Positions 6,348-15,082 are shown, counted from the first letter of the stretch. The stretch: DNA of 35,500 nucleotides from JBFXAN01 sp050184225 (GCA_050184225.1 JBFXAN010000059.1:1-35500), one strand, 5' to 3'. Notes: a model not told the origin generated them from the sequence alone. Made by a program: numbers and translations.

Positions 6348-6788
6348 TTAGTTCCGCTCCCTGTGCAGGTGCGCATTCGTCTGGCGGAAGATGACTCTGT
6401 CCTCCTCCCGATCCAGGTGCTCCATGCCGCCGAACCCGAGGTCGCGCGCGCGTTGCAGCGCCTCCTTGATGGTCCACTTGGCTTGTGCACTGCCGTTGAC
6501 CAGTCCGTTGAAGCCCTCCACGCGCTTCATCCCGCCGAACTCGACGAGCTCCACCTCCCGCTCATCGCCCGGCTCGAAGCGGATCGAAGTGCCCGCCAGC
6601 ACGTTCAGGTGCATGCCGAGCGCTCGGGGCCCGTCGAAGTCGAGTGCGCGGTTGACTTCGAAGAAGTGAGAGTGCGAGCCGATCTGGATTGGGCGATCTC
6701 CCGTGTTGCACACATTCAAGCGCAGCGTCAGTCGTCCGGCGTTGATCTCGACAGGCTTGTCACTCAACCACCATTCACCAGCTTTCAT
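6348..6788 (-). CDS. ureB: Urease subunit beta
   Basis: 146 residues. MKAGEWWLSDKPVEINAGR, then VCNTGDRPIQIGSHSHFFEVN and FDGPRALGMHLNVLAGTSIRF, FEPGDEREVELVEFGG are the standard UreB landmarks. The last 40 residues extend beyond the usual about 105-residue core. UreB has no activity alone; it forms the trimeric apoenzyme with UreA and the catalytic UreC. The start ATG 6788 has AGGAG 9 bases upstream. Upstream is ureA (frameshifted); downstream there is no ureC or accessory gene in this window. Confidence 0.92.
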   Translation of the reverse strand: MKAGEWWLSDKPVEINAGRLTLRLNVCNTGDRPIQIGSHSHFFEVNRALDFDGPRALGMHLNVLAGTSIRFEPGDEREVELVEFGGMKRVEGFNGLVNGSAQAKWTIKEALQRARDLGFGGMEHLDREEDRVIFRQTNAHLHRERN

Positions 6789-6854
6789 CGCAAATGCTCC
6801 TCATGTCAGTCTGTTTGGCTCAACGAACCGTACAGCCGCTCTACGCGATCGCTA

Positions 6855-7155
6855 TCACGTGATCGGGTTGGTGACCGATATCAACTGAGTGCCGTCCCTG
6901 AATGTCCCCTCCACCTGTACGACGGGGATCATCTCAGGCACAGGCTCCATGACGTCCTCGCGCCTGAGCAGTTGCTGTCCGAGCGACTCGACCTCCCCGA
7001 CGGTCTTGCCGTCGCGCGGCCTCGAGGACGGCTTTCGCGATCAGGGCGATGGCCTCAGGCACGTTGAGTTTGACCCCACGGTCCTTGCGCTCCTGCGCGA
7101 GCGCCGCCACCTGATAGATGACCAGCTTCTCCGTTTCGCGAGGGGTGAGCATCAT
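6855..7155 (-). pseudogene. ureA: Urease subunit gamma, frameshifted
   Basis: MMLTPRETEKLVIYQVAALA, RGVKLNVPEAIALIAKAVLEAA is a clear UreA N-terminus. At 7014, in a GTCGCGCGGC context, the frame changes: after EAA the next frame reads DGKTVGEVESLGQQLL, REDVMEPVPEMIPVVQVEGT, RDGTQLISVTNPIT and stops at 6855-6857, the normal UreA end. Two bases are missing, or one is extra, compared with the family (EAARDGK). As written the protein would stop at 6934 without its C-terminal half. A single sequencing error could account for this. No strong ribosome-binding site precedes 7155. Confidence 0.85.
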
Positions 7156-7163
7156 CCCCGTCG

Positions 7164-7487
7164 TTACGCCGGTAAGGCCGGAGCGATCCGCAAGCTGGAC
7201 ATTCCTCGCATGTCCATCCAATACTCTCCTCCGCGCTCGGGGACGTGCACCATGCGCAGTTGCACCCAGTCGCAGGTCGGGCAGCGCAGGACGGCGCCCA
7301 TCTGGCCGCCGTACAGCATCAGGCCGCCCAGCGGCATGGTGCGCCCGCAGCCCGCACAGGTGCTCTCGGCGCCGGTCATGTCGTGCGCGAAGATCTCGGA
7401 CAGCATGCCCGCCGCGGCGTTGCCGTCCAGCCGGAGGGCCTCGTCGCTCGTGTCGCGCGGATTTCCTGGATCACGTGGATTACTCAT
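7164..7487 (-). CDS. DUF6510 zinc-ribbon-like protein
   Basis: 107 residues. LRLDGNAAAGMLSEIFAHDM, then CAGC (about 43-46) and CPTC (about 70-73), ending YWMDMRGMSSLRI. Two CxxC pairs make a probable zinc ribbon. DUF6510 genes typically follow a ferredoxin-reductase-like gene in an operon with a sulfite-oxidase-like enzyme, and here the start overlaps the reductase stop in an ATGA, so the two are translationally coupled. GGAGGAGCGAC precedes the start. The third partner is absent at this locus. Function unknown. Confidence 0.85.
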   Translation of the reverse strand: MSNPRDPGNPRDTSDEALRLDGNAAAGMLSEIFAHDMTGAESTCAGCGRTMPLGGLMLYGGQMGAVLRCPTCDWVQLRMVHVPERGGEYWMDMRGMSSLRIAPALPA

Positions 7488-8236
7488 GTCGCTCCTCCGG
7501 TTGGCCCGAAGCGCTCGGTCTTGACGTGCGCCGGCGCGTGACCCAGCTCGACGCAGAGCGTCGCCACCGCCTCCACCAGTGGGGTGGGGCCGCACACGAA
7601 CACCAGCGGGTGTTCCGCGGGCGACCACGCGACATCCTCGAGCATCGCCCGGTCGATGCGCCGACGATAACCTGCCCAGCCGGCGGGCTGGGAGCGAGTG
7701 AGGGTGTGAACGACCTCCAGGTCCGCGTCCGCCGCCGTGCGCTGGGAGAGCTCCTCCCGGTAGATAATGTCATCGTAGGTGCGCGACGAATACAGGAGGC
7801 AGACCGGTACCGGGCTCTGCACGGCCGCCCGCAGACGGATCATGGCCATCAGCGGCGCGATTCCAGATCCGCCCGCCACCAGCAGCAGCGGGCCACCCTC
7901 CTCGGGGCGCCATGTGAACCAGCCGCCGATGGGGCCGCGCAGCTCCAGTTCGTCGCCCACCCGCAGCTCGCCGGTCAGGTAGGGAGACACCTCGCCGTCC
8001 TCCAGGCGCTCGACCGTGATCGTCACCTGTCGGTCACTAGGTGCAGACGCGATGGAATAGCTGCGCTGGGCTTGATAGCCATCCGCCGCCGTGAGCCGCA
8101 CGTCGAGATGCTGGCCGGCGCGGTGTCCCTGCCAGCCAGGTATATCGAGCACCACGCTCTTGACCTGCGGAGTCTCTTGGATCAACCGCCGCACGGTGGC
8201 ACGTTGCCATGCTAATCGGGGTGGTATACCTGTCAT
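7484..8236 (-). CDS. Ferredoxin-reductase-like FAD/NAD(P)-binding oxidoreductase
   Basis: 250 residues, complete. The FAD-binding beta-barrel has RSYSIAS at 58-64 and GPIGGWFTW; the NAD(P) domain has LLLVAGGSGIAPLMAMIR near 120 and VFVCGPTPLVEAV near 225, the order of the FNR superfamily. It would pass electrons from NAD(P)H to a partner, in related operons presumably the sulfite-oxidase-like enzyme. It lacks a 2Fe-2S domain. Start ATG 8236 with GGGA about 10 bases upstream. The two other copies of this gene in the window are reduced to fragments, so this may be the only functional reductase for both Mo-enzymes. Confidence 0.9.
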   Translation of the reverse strand: MTGIPPRLAWQRATVRRLIQETPQVKSVVLDIPGWQGHRAGQHLDVRLTAADGYQAQRSYSIASAPSDRQVTITVERLEDGEVSPYLTGELRVGDELELRGPIGGWFTWRPEEGGPLLLVAGGSGIAPLMAMIRLRAAVQSPVPVCLLYSSRTYDDIIYREELSQRTAADADLEVVHTLTRSQPAGWAGYRRRIDRAMLEDVAWSPAEHPLVFVCGPTPLVEAVATLCVELGHAPAHVKTERFGPTGGAT

Positions 8237-8320
8237 CTCGTCTATCCCACGATCGTCTGCTACGCTCCGACGCCAGGGGGCGCGGCCGCACCCTTGCGTT
8301 GATGTTGTTTGCAAGGCTGT

Positions 8321-8348
8321 GGGGGCGCCGATCCGGTCCGGCGCCCCC
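8321..8348 (-). terminator. GC-rich hairpin, possible terminator
   Basis: A perfect 10-bp stem (8321-8330 with 8339-8348) and an 8-base loop. It lies in the 225-base gap between the ADH-like gene and the reductase, about 110 bases after the ADH stop. No U-run follows on either strand, so termination is only possible. Confidence 0.4.
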
Positions 8349-8461
8349 GTAATGGACCTGCGACCGCGGGTGCGGTGTCGGCGTCGGGCAGGTTGCCGAC
8401 GTGGCCGCGCGGCTGACGCTGATCCACAAAGGGGGAAGGACCGGTCGCTGTCCCCAAGTCC

Positions 8462-9379
8462 TTACGGCCGAACGCGGATGATCGTCTTCCCCTTGACCCG
8501 CTCGGTCGGATTGAACGCCGCAACGGCATCCTCGAGGGTCGCGACATTGCCGATGACCGTCCGCAGCCGTCCGTCCCGCACCCGCTGGACAACCTCACCC
8601 AGCTGAGTGCGATCGGACACGACAACGAAGTCGATCGCCAGGCCGTCCGCGGGCCGCGCCTCGGGCGGCCCGACGACGGTCACCAGTGTTCCTCCGGCGC
8701 GAATCAGGCCTGCGGACCGCTTCTGGATGTCGCCGCCGATGACATCGAACACCAGGTCGACTCCGCCGACGTCTTCCAGCGCGTCGTTCTCGAGGTCGAC
8801 GAACTCCATCGCACCGAAGTCGAGCACCGCCTGACGGTCCGCAGCGCGTCCGGTGCCGATGACATACGCGCCGGCCTCGCGTGCGAGTTGCGTCACCATC
8901 GACCCGACTGCGCCGGCCGCGCCGTGCACGAGGACGCTCTGCCCCGCCCGGAGACGGCCATGCTCGAACAGTCCCTGCCACGCGGTCAGCCCCGAGATCG
9001 GCAGGCTCGCGCCTACCGTGAAGTCGACGTCGCCCGGCAGCGGCGCGAGGTTGCGTGCCTCGACGGCCGCGTACTCCGCCAGGGTGCCGTCGCGATGCCA
9101 GTCGGCGAGGCCGAACACTCGCTGTCCCACCGACAGCCCCGTCGTGCCATAGCCGAGGGCGGTGACCACTCCGGCCAGTTCGTGGCCGGGGATCGACGGT
9201 GTGCGGTCACGCTCGAGGCGATCGGTCCAGGTCGAGGGCCACTCCAGCTCAGTCGGGACGAATCCCGACGCGTGAACCTGAACAACGACGTCGTTGATCG
9301 CTGCCTGCGGCTCGGGTCGCTCCACCAGCGCCATCCCGGCCGTTCCCGCGGCCTGATCCGTCACCACAATCGCCTTCAT
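8462..9379 (-). CDS. Zinc-less MDR-family oxidoreductase (quinone-reductase-like)
   Basis: 305 residues of the medium-chain dehydrogenase family. MKAIVVTDQAAGTAGMALVE opens a GroES-like domain with IPGHELAGVVTALG; the Rossmann motif is SVLVHGAAGAVGSMVTQLA around 150; the end is FNPTERVKGKTIIRV. There are no catalytic or structural zinc cysteines, as in quinone oxidoreductases and enoyl reductases. It probably reduces an electrophilic enone or quinone with NADPH. Start ATG 9379 with GGAGGT 6 bases upstream. The next gene upstream is a short-chain dehydrogenase on the same strand. Confidence 0.88.
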   Translation of the reverse strand: MKAIVVTDQAAGTAGMALVERPEPQAAINDVVVQVHASGFVPTELEWPSTWTDRLERDRTPSIPGHELAGVVTALGYGTTGLSVGQRVFGLADWHRDGTLAEYAAVEARNLAPLPGDVDFTVGASLPISGLTAWQGLFEHGRLRAGQSVLVHGAAGAVGSMVTQLAREAGAYVIGTGRAADRQAVLDFGAMEFVDLENDALEDVGGVDLVFDVIGGDIQKRSAGLIRAGGTLVTVVGPPEARPADGLAIDFVVVSDRTQLGEVVQRVRDGRLRTVIGNVATLEDAVAAFNPTERVKGKTIIRVRP

Positions 9380-9477
9380 CCGGCACCTCCCTGTATCCAG
9401 TCTTCGCCTGCACGGCATTTTCGGTTCACCAGCATGAGTTTCCCCGCCAGCGCGATCCCGGCGTTACGTTTCGAGGG

Positions 9478-10251
9478 TCAGTTGCGCCCGGCCATGATGC
9501 CGCCGTCGACGTCGACGATGGCGCCGGTCATCCAGCTCGACCTGTCCGACAGCAGGAACGACACCGCGTTCGCAATGTCCTCCGGACTGCCGACCCGCCC
9601 CAGCGGGTGGAAGCTGGCGAAGCTGTCGACGGTTTCATCGAGCTTGTCCGCTGGGACGAAGCCCAGGTACAGGGGTGTCTTCACGACCGCGGGCGCGACC
9701 GCGTTGACCCGAATGCGGTGCGGCGCCAGCTCGATCGCGAGCGCCTTAGTGAGCGAGTGCAGGCCGCCCTTCTGCACGGAATAGCCGGAGTGCGGCGTCG
9801 CCGCGATGCCCTGGTGCGCCCACATCGCGCCGATGTTAACGATGGCGCCGCCCTGACCCCCGGCGACCATGCCCGCGACGACGGTCTGCGTGATAAAGAA
9901 CAGCGCGCGGTTCAGTTCGTTGTACGAGTCGTAGAAGGCTTCGTCGTACTCGCTGAACGCCTTCGGGATGAAGAAACCCGCGGCGTTGACGAGCAGGGTC
10001 GCGTCGGCGTGCTCGGCGGCGAGCTGCTTTCGGACCTCGGGCACCTGGTCGCGGTCGGTCAACTCGGCCGTGATGCCCCACGCCTTTCCGTTCTGCGACA
10101 ACGTTTCGACCGCGGACCGGACCCTGTCTTGGTCTCGGCCCGTGATCACGGCGGTGCCGCCCCCGGCGACGACTTGGTGGGCCGTGGCCAGGCCCATGCC
10201 GCTGCTGCCGCCGACGACCACGACCTTACGGCCCTCGAAGCTCTTACTCAT
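9478..10251 (-). CDS. Short-chain dehydrogenase/reductase
   Basis: 257 residues. TGxxxGxG-type cofactor motif as GGSSGMG (14-20), NAAG at 89-92, catalytic YSVQK (Tyr157, Lys161), and the C-terminal SFLLSDRSSWMTGAIVDVDGG typical of classical SDRs. Where the catalytic Ser is expected the sequence reads VNIGAMWAHQ, so that position seems to be Ala or shifted; activity may be altered. The substrate cannot be inferred. Start ATG 10251 with AAAGGA 8 bases upstream. Confidence 0.9.
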   Translation of the reverse strand: MSKSFEGRKVVVVGGSSGMGLATAHQVVAGGGTAVITGRDQDRVRSAVETLSQNGKAWGITAELTDRDQVPEVRKQLAAEHADATLLVNAAGFFIPKAFSEYDEAFYDSYNELNRALFFITQTVVAGMVAGGQGGAIVNIGAMWAHQGIAATPHSGYSVQKGGLHSLTKALAIELAPHRIRVNAVAPAVVKTPLYLGFVPADKLDETVDSFASFHPLGRVGSPEDIANAVSFLLSDRSSWMTGAIVDVDGGIMAGRN

Positions 10252-10416
10252 GACAGTTGTTCCTTTCCCATTGAATCGCGACTTGGGTTGGCAGAACCCG
10301 GTTCCCCGGGGAGTGGCGCGACGTCCGTGGAACTCGGCGCCGGTCGGTCCACGTCGGACGGTCCGTCGTTAGAGCCTGTTATGAACTGCCGCTTGGTACG
10401 CTTGGGGAGTGAAGCG

Positions 10417-10971
10417 TCAGGCGGCTATTGCCGTGCGCTTGGGCAATACCCAGTCTGGCCGCAGGAAGTGGCAGGTGTAGCCGTTCGGGTAGGTGATCAG
10501 GTAGTCCTGGTGCTCCGGCTCGGCCTCCCAGAACGGGCCGGCGGGCTCGATTGTTGTGACCGCCTTGCCCGGCCACAGTCCCGATGTATCGACATCCGCG
10601 ATCGTGTCGCGGGCGATCTTCTCCTGTTCGGGTGTGAGCGGGAAGATCGCGGAGCGATAGCTGGTGCCGATGTCGTTGCCCTGACGGTTCAGGGTCGACG
10701 GGTCGTGGATCTGGAAGAAGAACGCCAGGATGTCGCGGTAGGAGGTCTCGGCCGGGTCGAACACGATCTCCACGGCCTCCGCGTGGCCGGGATGGTTGCC
10801 GTAAGTTGCGTGGTCGTTGTCTCCGCCGGTGTAGCCGACGCGCGTGTCCAGTACTCCAGGCTGCCGGCGGATGAGATCCTCCATGCCCCAGAAGCATCCG
10901 CCCGCGAGGACGGCGGTCTCCGTGCCCGGTTCGCGGGTGATCTGTCCGGTGTCGTTGATTCCGCTGGTCAT
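10417..10971 (-). CDS. msrA: Peptide-methionine (S)-S-oxide reductase
   Basis: 184 residues. GGCFWGMEDLIRR holds the catalytic Cys26; VGYTGG, YGNHPGHAEAVEI, FFFQIHDPSTLNRQGND and YRSAIF are family signatures. It reduces the S-epimer of methionine sulfoxide in damaged proteins or free methionine. The start overlaps the msrB stop by an ATGA, so the pair is a translationally coupled msrB-msrA operon. No signal peptide; cytoplasmic. Confidence 0.97.
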   Translation of the reverse strand: MTSGINDTGQITREPGTETAVLAGGCFWGMEDLIRRQPGVLDTRVGYTGGDNDHATYGNHPGHAEAVEIVFDPAETSYRDILAFFFQIHDPSTLNRQGNDIGTSYRSAIFPLTPEQEKIARDTIADVDTSGLWPGKAVTTIEPAGPFWEAEPEHQDYLITYPNGYTCHFLRPDWVLPKRTAIAA

Positions 10972-11447
10972 GATGCGTCCTCCTCTGTGTTGATGGTGTC
11001 GGCTGTGTCGAACAGCGAGCGGTACTCGCCGTAGCCCTGCGTCTCAAGCTCGGAGACTGGGATGAAACGCAGCGCGGCTGAGTTCATGCAGTAGCGCTGG
11101 CCTCCGGCATCAGCGGGACCGTCATCGAAAATGTGGCCGAGGTGGCTGTCGGCACCGGTGGACCGTACCTCCGTGCGGATCATTCCGTGTGATGCGTCGG
11201 TCTTTGTGTGAACAGAGCCCGCCCCAATCGGTTTGGTGAAACTCGGCCATCCGGTGCCGCTGTCGTACTTGTCGGTGGACAAGAACAGGGGCTGTCCAGA
11301 GACCACGTCCACGTAGATGCCGGGCTCGTGGTTGTCCCAGTACTCGTTGCGGAACGCCGGCTCGGTGCCGTCCTTCTGCGTGACGCGGTACTGGCTGTCG
11401 GTGAGGCGGCTCAGCGCCTCCGGAGTCTTGAGGTACTCGTGCGACAC
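10968..11447 (-). CDS. msrB: Peptide-methionine (R)-S-oxide reductase
   Basis: 159 residues. Landmarks: EPAFRNEYWDNHEPGIYVDV, SGTGWPSF, GHIFDDGP, and RYCMNSAAL with the catalytic Cys120. The two CxxC pairs that bind structural zinc in many MsrB proteins are absent. It reduces the R-epimer of methionine sulfoxide. The start codon is GTG at 11447 with AAAAGGAG 9 bases upstream. First gene of the msrBA operon; the element at 11795-11880 lies in its 450-base upstream region. Confidence 0.97.
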   Translation of the reverse strand: MSHEYLKTPEALSRLTDSQYRVTQKDGTEPAFRNEYWDNHEPGIYVDVVSGQPLFLSTDKYDSGTGWPSFTKPIGAGSVHTKTDASHGMIRTEVRSTGADSHLGHIFDDGPADAGGQRYCMNSAALRFIPVSELETQGYGEYRSLFDTADTINTEEDAS

Positions 11448-11794
11448 GATTTCTCTCCTTTTCTGGCGTCGCTGACTGCGGCGTCACTGGGCGTAACACT
11501 GCAGAGATTTGGTTTGGTCCCGGATATCTGGGAACTCGCTGGGACTACGAGCTCAGGCCCGGATCGGCGGGCCGGGTCCGGGGTTCGCGCGGCCTTGCGC
11601 ATCGCCCCGGCCGCCATGTGTCTCCGTTTGGCGGGCCAGTCTCATCGTGATGATCCTCGAGGATTCTGCGGAAGGTTGAGTCGAAGGATCACGCGGCGGC
11701 CGCGTCCTCGTCCGATATTCTGATTCCTCCTGTTTCGTCTCTCTCGTGGCGAAAGCATCGTGCAATCGCACCACCAACGTACCGGGGTTACAAT

Positions 11795-11880
11795 CTGGCC
11801 GTATCCGACATTCGCGCACTCCTCGCGGCGCGGAAGCGACGTGGTGAGTGCGCGAATGCCCTACGCTGCGAACGGGCTGA
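11795..11880 (-). promoter_or_regulatory. Long-palindrome regulatory element, copy B
   Basis: Counterpart of 5711-5795. The arms are perfect here: CATTCGCGCACT (11809-11820) and AGTGCGCGAATG (11847-11858), 50 bp from end to end, with AGCGACGTGG between them. It lies some 350 bp upstream of msrB and directly after the stop of the first giant LuxR gene. Weaker similarity to copy A continues toward msrB (ACGTTGGTGGTGCG against ACGCTGGTGATGCG). The rest of 11448-11895 shows no gene. Confidence 0.65.
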
Positions 11881-11895
11881 AGGACGCACTCTGAG

Positions 11896-14523
11896 CTAGA
11901 TCAGCCCGCGATGTAAAGCCAAGGCCACCGCCTGAGCGCGGGTATTGACGCTCAGTTTGTTGAAGACCGAGGTTAGGTGCTGGCTGATGGTGCGGTCGGA
12001 GATGAACATCTGCCGGCCGATCACCTTGTTTGAGAGGCCTTGCTCGACCAGCCGCAGCACCTCGCGCTCCCGCTCAGTAAGGAGGTGCCCGCCGCGACTC
12101 TCGCCGTCTTGTCGTGCTGCCCGCACTCGACCTGGGTGGCGGGACATGTCTGCCTCTATGGAGGCTGGTGCAGAAAGGGGCAGCGTCTGGGCGAACTCGT
12201 CGAGCATCCGGAGGGCCAGGGCGGCCGCCTCGCCCACAGGCAACGCGCGTCCCCGACGGTAGGCCGCCGCCCACTCCTCTTGCCCAGACCGCTCACGCAG
12301 CCCCGGCTCGCCCGGGTGCGCAGCCATGTGCTCCCTGGCAGCGCACCCGACGCCTATCGCCTGCCGCAAGGCGTCCGCTGACCCGAGAAGTCGCGCGCGC
12401 GCGCCGGGGTCGGCACGGTCCCCCAGGACAGCCAGCACCGCCCATGCACCCTGGCTGAGCAGCCAGCGACTCCTCAGACTCACACTTGTCGTGAGCCCGC
12501 TGCGCAGATGCCGCAGGGCGCCGGTCCAGTCGCCTTGCAGGCCGAGCAGCGCACCCAATTGGATTCGCACGTCGCCGGCCGCGCGCGCATCACCTGCCAC
12601 CTCGAATTGATCCAGCGCCTCGGTGAAGTGTGCAGCAGCTGCGCCATCGTGGCCTTGCGCACGGAGCGCTAGACCCAGATGGTACAGTGCGATGCCCACG
12701 CGATCTGGATCGCCCAGCGCCCGCGCCTTGCCCAGCGCCGACTTGAGCAGTGGGAGAGCCGGTGCCTGCCGGGCAAATATTGGAGATGCTCCCAGGAAGA
12801 TGAGCGCCTGCATGATGCCGGCGGAGTCCTGCAGCTGCCGGGCGAGAGCCAGCGCCTCCTCCAAGAAGGCTCGCGACCGGTCGAGCTCGCCGAAGCACGC
12901 GCACAACATCCCCGCCGGGAGGAGCGCGCGCATGCGCGCCGCCGAGTCCGCCCCGTTCTCCTGCTGCCCCTGTGGCGCACGGCTGAGCGCCTCTTCCAGC
13001 CAGCGCCGACCCTCTGCATGGTAGCCGCCCAACTGCCAGAAGGAGCCTAGCGCCCCTGCCAGACGTAGGGCCGCGGCCCGATCCTCCGGTGTGTCTTGGT
13101 CGAGCAGCCAGCGCAGCGCGGCGCGCAGGTTCTCGCGCTCGCGCTCCAACCGGAGGAGCCACCTGTGCTGCCCAGGGCCACGCAACTGCGACTCGGCCCG
13201 CTCGACGAGCGCCAGGAAATACGCGGCGTGCGCTCGGCGCGCCGTCTCCAGCTCGCCCGCCGCGGCCAGCCGGTCCTCGGCGTACTCCCGCACCGTCTCG
13301 AGCATGCCAAACGCCGGGTCCTCCCCGACATCAGCGTCGTCGTCGTCGGACCGTTCATCCTGCCAGCCTGGAACAGCCGGCGGTGCGGGCTGGATGAGAC
13401 TCTGCTCCGCCAGCGAGTGCAGCTTGTCCAGCGTACACACGCCGCCTCCTGCATACGCCTCGCTCACGACATTACTGCAGACGGCGGTGAAGGCGTCGAG
13501 CGCGACGCGCTGGACGAACACCCCCAGGCAGCGGAAGAACCGCCGCTCCGGCTCACTGAGCAGGTCATAACTCCAGCCGATCGCTGCTTCCAGGCTCCGC
13601 TGTCGCTCCGGCACGTCCGACGCCTCCCAGTGCAAGAGGCGCAATCGGTCGCTCGGCCGGTGGGCCATTGCCGGCAGCGTGAGCGTGGCGGTGCGCGCCG
13701 CCGCCAGTTCGAGTGCCAGCGGCATGCCGTCGAGCTGCGACATTAGGCGTGCCACCAGAGGAGCCTGCTTCTCAGTCAGGACGAAGTTGGCCTGGCGGGC
13801 GCGCACCTGTTGCAGAAAGAGCTCAATCGAGGGGATGGTAGTCAGCTCGTCTAGCGGCGGCAATGGCCTGTCGAGGTCTGGTACGGGGAGCGGCGCAATG
13901 CGCAGCGTCCGCTCCCAGCGCAGTCGCAATGGGGCCCGGCTCGTCACCAGCAGACGCAGGTTCGCGCTTGCCGCAAGAAGCTCAGCGAGCACGGCGCCAG
14001 CCGGCAGCACCTGCTCGAAGTTGTCCAGCACCAGCAGCATCTGCCGTTGCTCCAGCGCGTCTTGGAGCTGCTCAAGTGGGCTCTGACTGCCGATATCGAG
14101 ATTCGGGAAGCCAACGGATCCGAGGATGGTGCTCAGCACCAACTCGGGATCGCGTACCGGGCTGAGGTCGACGAACATAACCTCACGAAAGTGGTCGGTC
14201 AGCTCGACGGCTGCCGCCAAGGCCAGGCGTGTCTTGCCCACCCCGGCCGAGCCGGTGAGCGTGAGCAGGCGTGTATCTCCACCGACCAGCCGCTCGATGA
14301 TCTCAGCGAGCTCGTGCGTCCGATCGACGAGCGGCGTCGGTTGGGTTGGCAGGAAGGAGTGGGTCACTATGGGTGTCAAATCCCTACTGAGTGACCTGGG
14401 CCCCCGTCGGGCTTGTCGTCGATTCCTAGACGCCACGCGTGCCGCGCCGCAGCGTGCTCCTGGGGCCTCTCCTTCCTGACTGGTCCCAATGGCAATCGCA
14501 TCATCGTGTGTGGCTCGTTGCAT
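11896..14523 (-). CDS. Giant LuxR-family regulator (NB-ARC ATPase, TPR, LuxR HTH), no XRE domain
   Basis: 875 residues. After a basic N-terminus, PTPLVDRTHELAEI and Walker A GSAGVGKT (about 91-98) start a STAND/NB-ARC-type ATPase; Walker B is LLVLDNFEQVLPA. The middle is a long Ala/Leu-rich helical array of TPR type. The C-terminus is a LuxR/GerE helix-turn-helix: LTEREREVLRLVEQGLSNK, ISDRTISQHLTSVFNKL. Such proteins are thought to be ATP-dependent switches activated by ligand binding to the repeats. Start ATG 14523 chosen for AAGGAG upstream. Unlike the two paralogues at 23813 and 27872 it lacks the N-terminal XRE helix-turn-helix. The 250 bases upstream show no gene. Confidence 0.9.
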   Translation of the reverse strand: MQRATHDDAIAIGTSQEGEAPGARCGAARVASRNRRQARRGPRSLSRDLTPIVTHSFLPTQPTPLVDRTHELAEIIERLVGGDTRLLTLTGSAGVGKTRLALAAAVELTDHFREVMFVDLSPVRDPELVLSTILGSVGFPNLDIGSQSPLEQLQDALEQRQMLLVLDNFEQVLPAGAVLAELLAASANLRLLVTSRAPLRLRWERTLRIAPLPVPDLDRPLPPLDELTTIPSIELFLQQVRARQANFVLTEKQAPLVARLMSQLDGMPLALELAAARTATLTLPAMAHRPSDRLRLLHWEASDVPERQRSLEAAIGWSYDLLSEPERRFFRCLGVFVQRVALDAFTAVCSNVVSEAYAGGGVCTLDKLHSLAEQSLIQPAPPAVPGWQDERSDDDDADVGEDPAFGMLETVREYAEDRLAAAGELETARRAHAAYFLALVERAESQLRGPGQHRWLLRLERERENLRAALRWLLDQDTPEDRAAALRLAGALGSFWQLGGYHAEGRRWLEEALSRAPQGQQENGADSAARMRALLPAGMLCACFGELDRSRAFLEEALALARQLQDSAGIMQALIFLGASPIFARQAPALPLLKSALGKARALGDPDRVGIALYHLGLALRAQGHDGAAAAHFTEALDQFEVAGDARAAGDVRIQLGALLGLQGDWTGALRHLRSGLTTSVSLRSRWLLSQGAWAVLAVLGDRADPGARARLLGSADALRQAIGVGCAAREHMAAHPGEPGLRERSGQEEWAAAYRRGRALPVGEAAALALRMLDEFAQTLPLSAPASIEADMSRHPGRVRAARQDGESRGGHLLTEREREVLRLVEQGLSNKVIGRQMFISDRTISQHLTSVFNKLSVNTRAQAVALALHRGLI

Positions 14524-14770
14524 TCCACAGTTCTCCTTACCGCGGCTGTCGCGCATCATGACCCCTCACGTCAGCCACGTCGTCCGGCGCACGATCTGGT
14601 TTGAGTGTGCGAGGACCCGCCTCCCCGCACAGAGACAGATGCACACAATTCTGCACGGCGCCCTCGCTCACGCCGGCGCGGCCGCGCAGCATCAGGGCGA
14701 GGCCGAGGAAGTCAGGGGGTTGGGTATCTCTCGGGCCGCCGGACATCTTCACCAGACCACAAATCCCGCC

Positions 14771-15082
14771 CTACTCAAGGCGCGGGCCCTCATGGCGAGC
14801 GGATGCGGCGTTCTGCTCGGCCGGCTTGAAGATCTGGCCGAGTGAGTCTCCGTCGATGGCGTCCATGAAGGCGTCGCCGGTGCCGGTGATGACGAGGACC
14901 ATATTGGTGCGGTCGTCACCGATCTCAGCGAGTGCCTTCGGCAGGTCGCGGTGTGTAGCGCCGGTGAAGGCGACCGGGCCACCCTCGATGCGATGGATCT
15001 CCTCGTCCCGCCGCACGTCCAGCGGTGCGAGGCGAGCGTCCGCGCCGGGCGGTGTCGGTGCCCCAGGAATGTTGCGCTCCAT
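14771..15082 (-). pseudogene. Enoyl-CoA hydratase/isomerase family, N-terminal fragment
   Basis: 104 residues against about 260 for the family. IHRIEGGPVAFTGATHRDLP, ALAEIGDDRTNMVLVITGTG, DAFMDAIDGDSLG correspond to the first third of a crotonase-fold protein, up to the first oxyanion-hole region. Similarity ends at KPAEQNAAS and a stop follows soon after, so the remaining two thirds are missing. ATG 15082 has GGAGGA upstream, suggesting it was once a real gene start. Probably non-functional. Confidence 0.7.

Noticed and set aside
9607..11034. 475-residue plus-strand frame opposite SDR and msrA
   Set aside because: Both minus-strand genes are certain; this frame has no family features.
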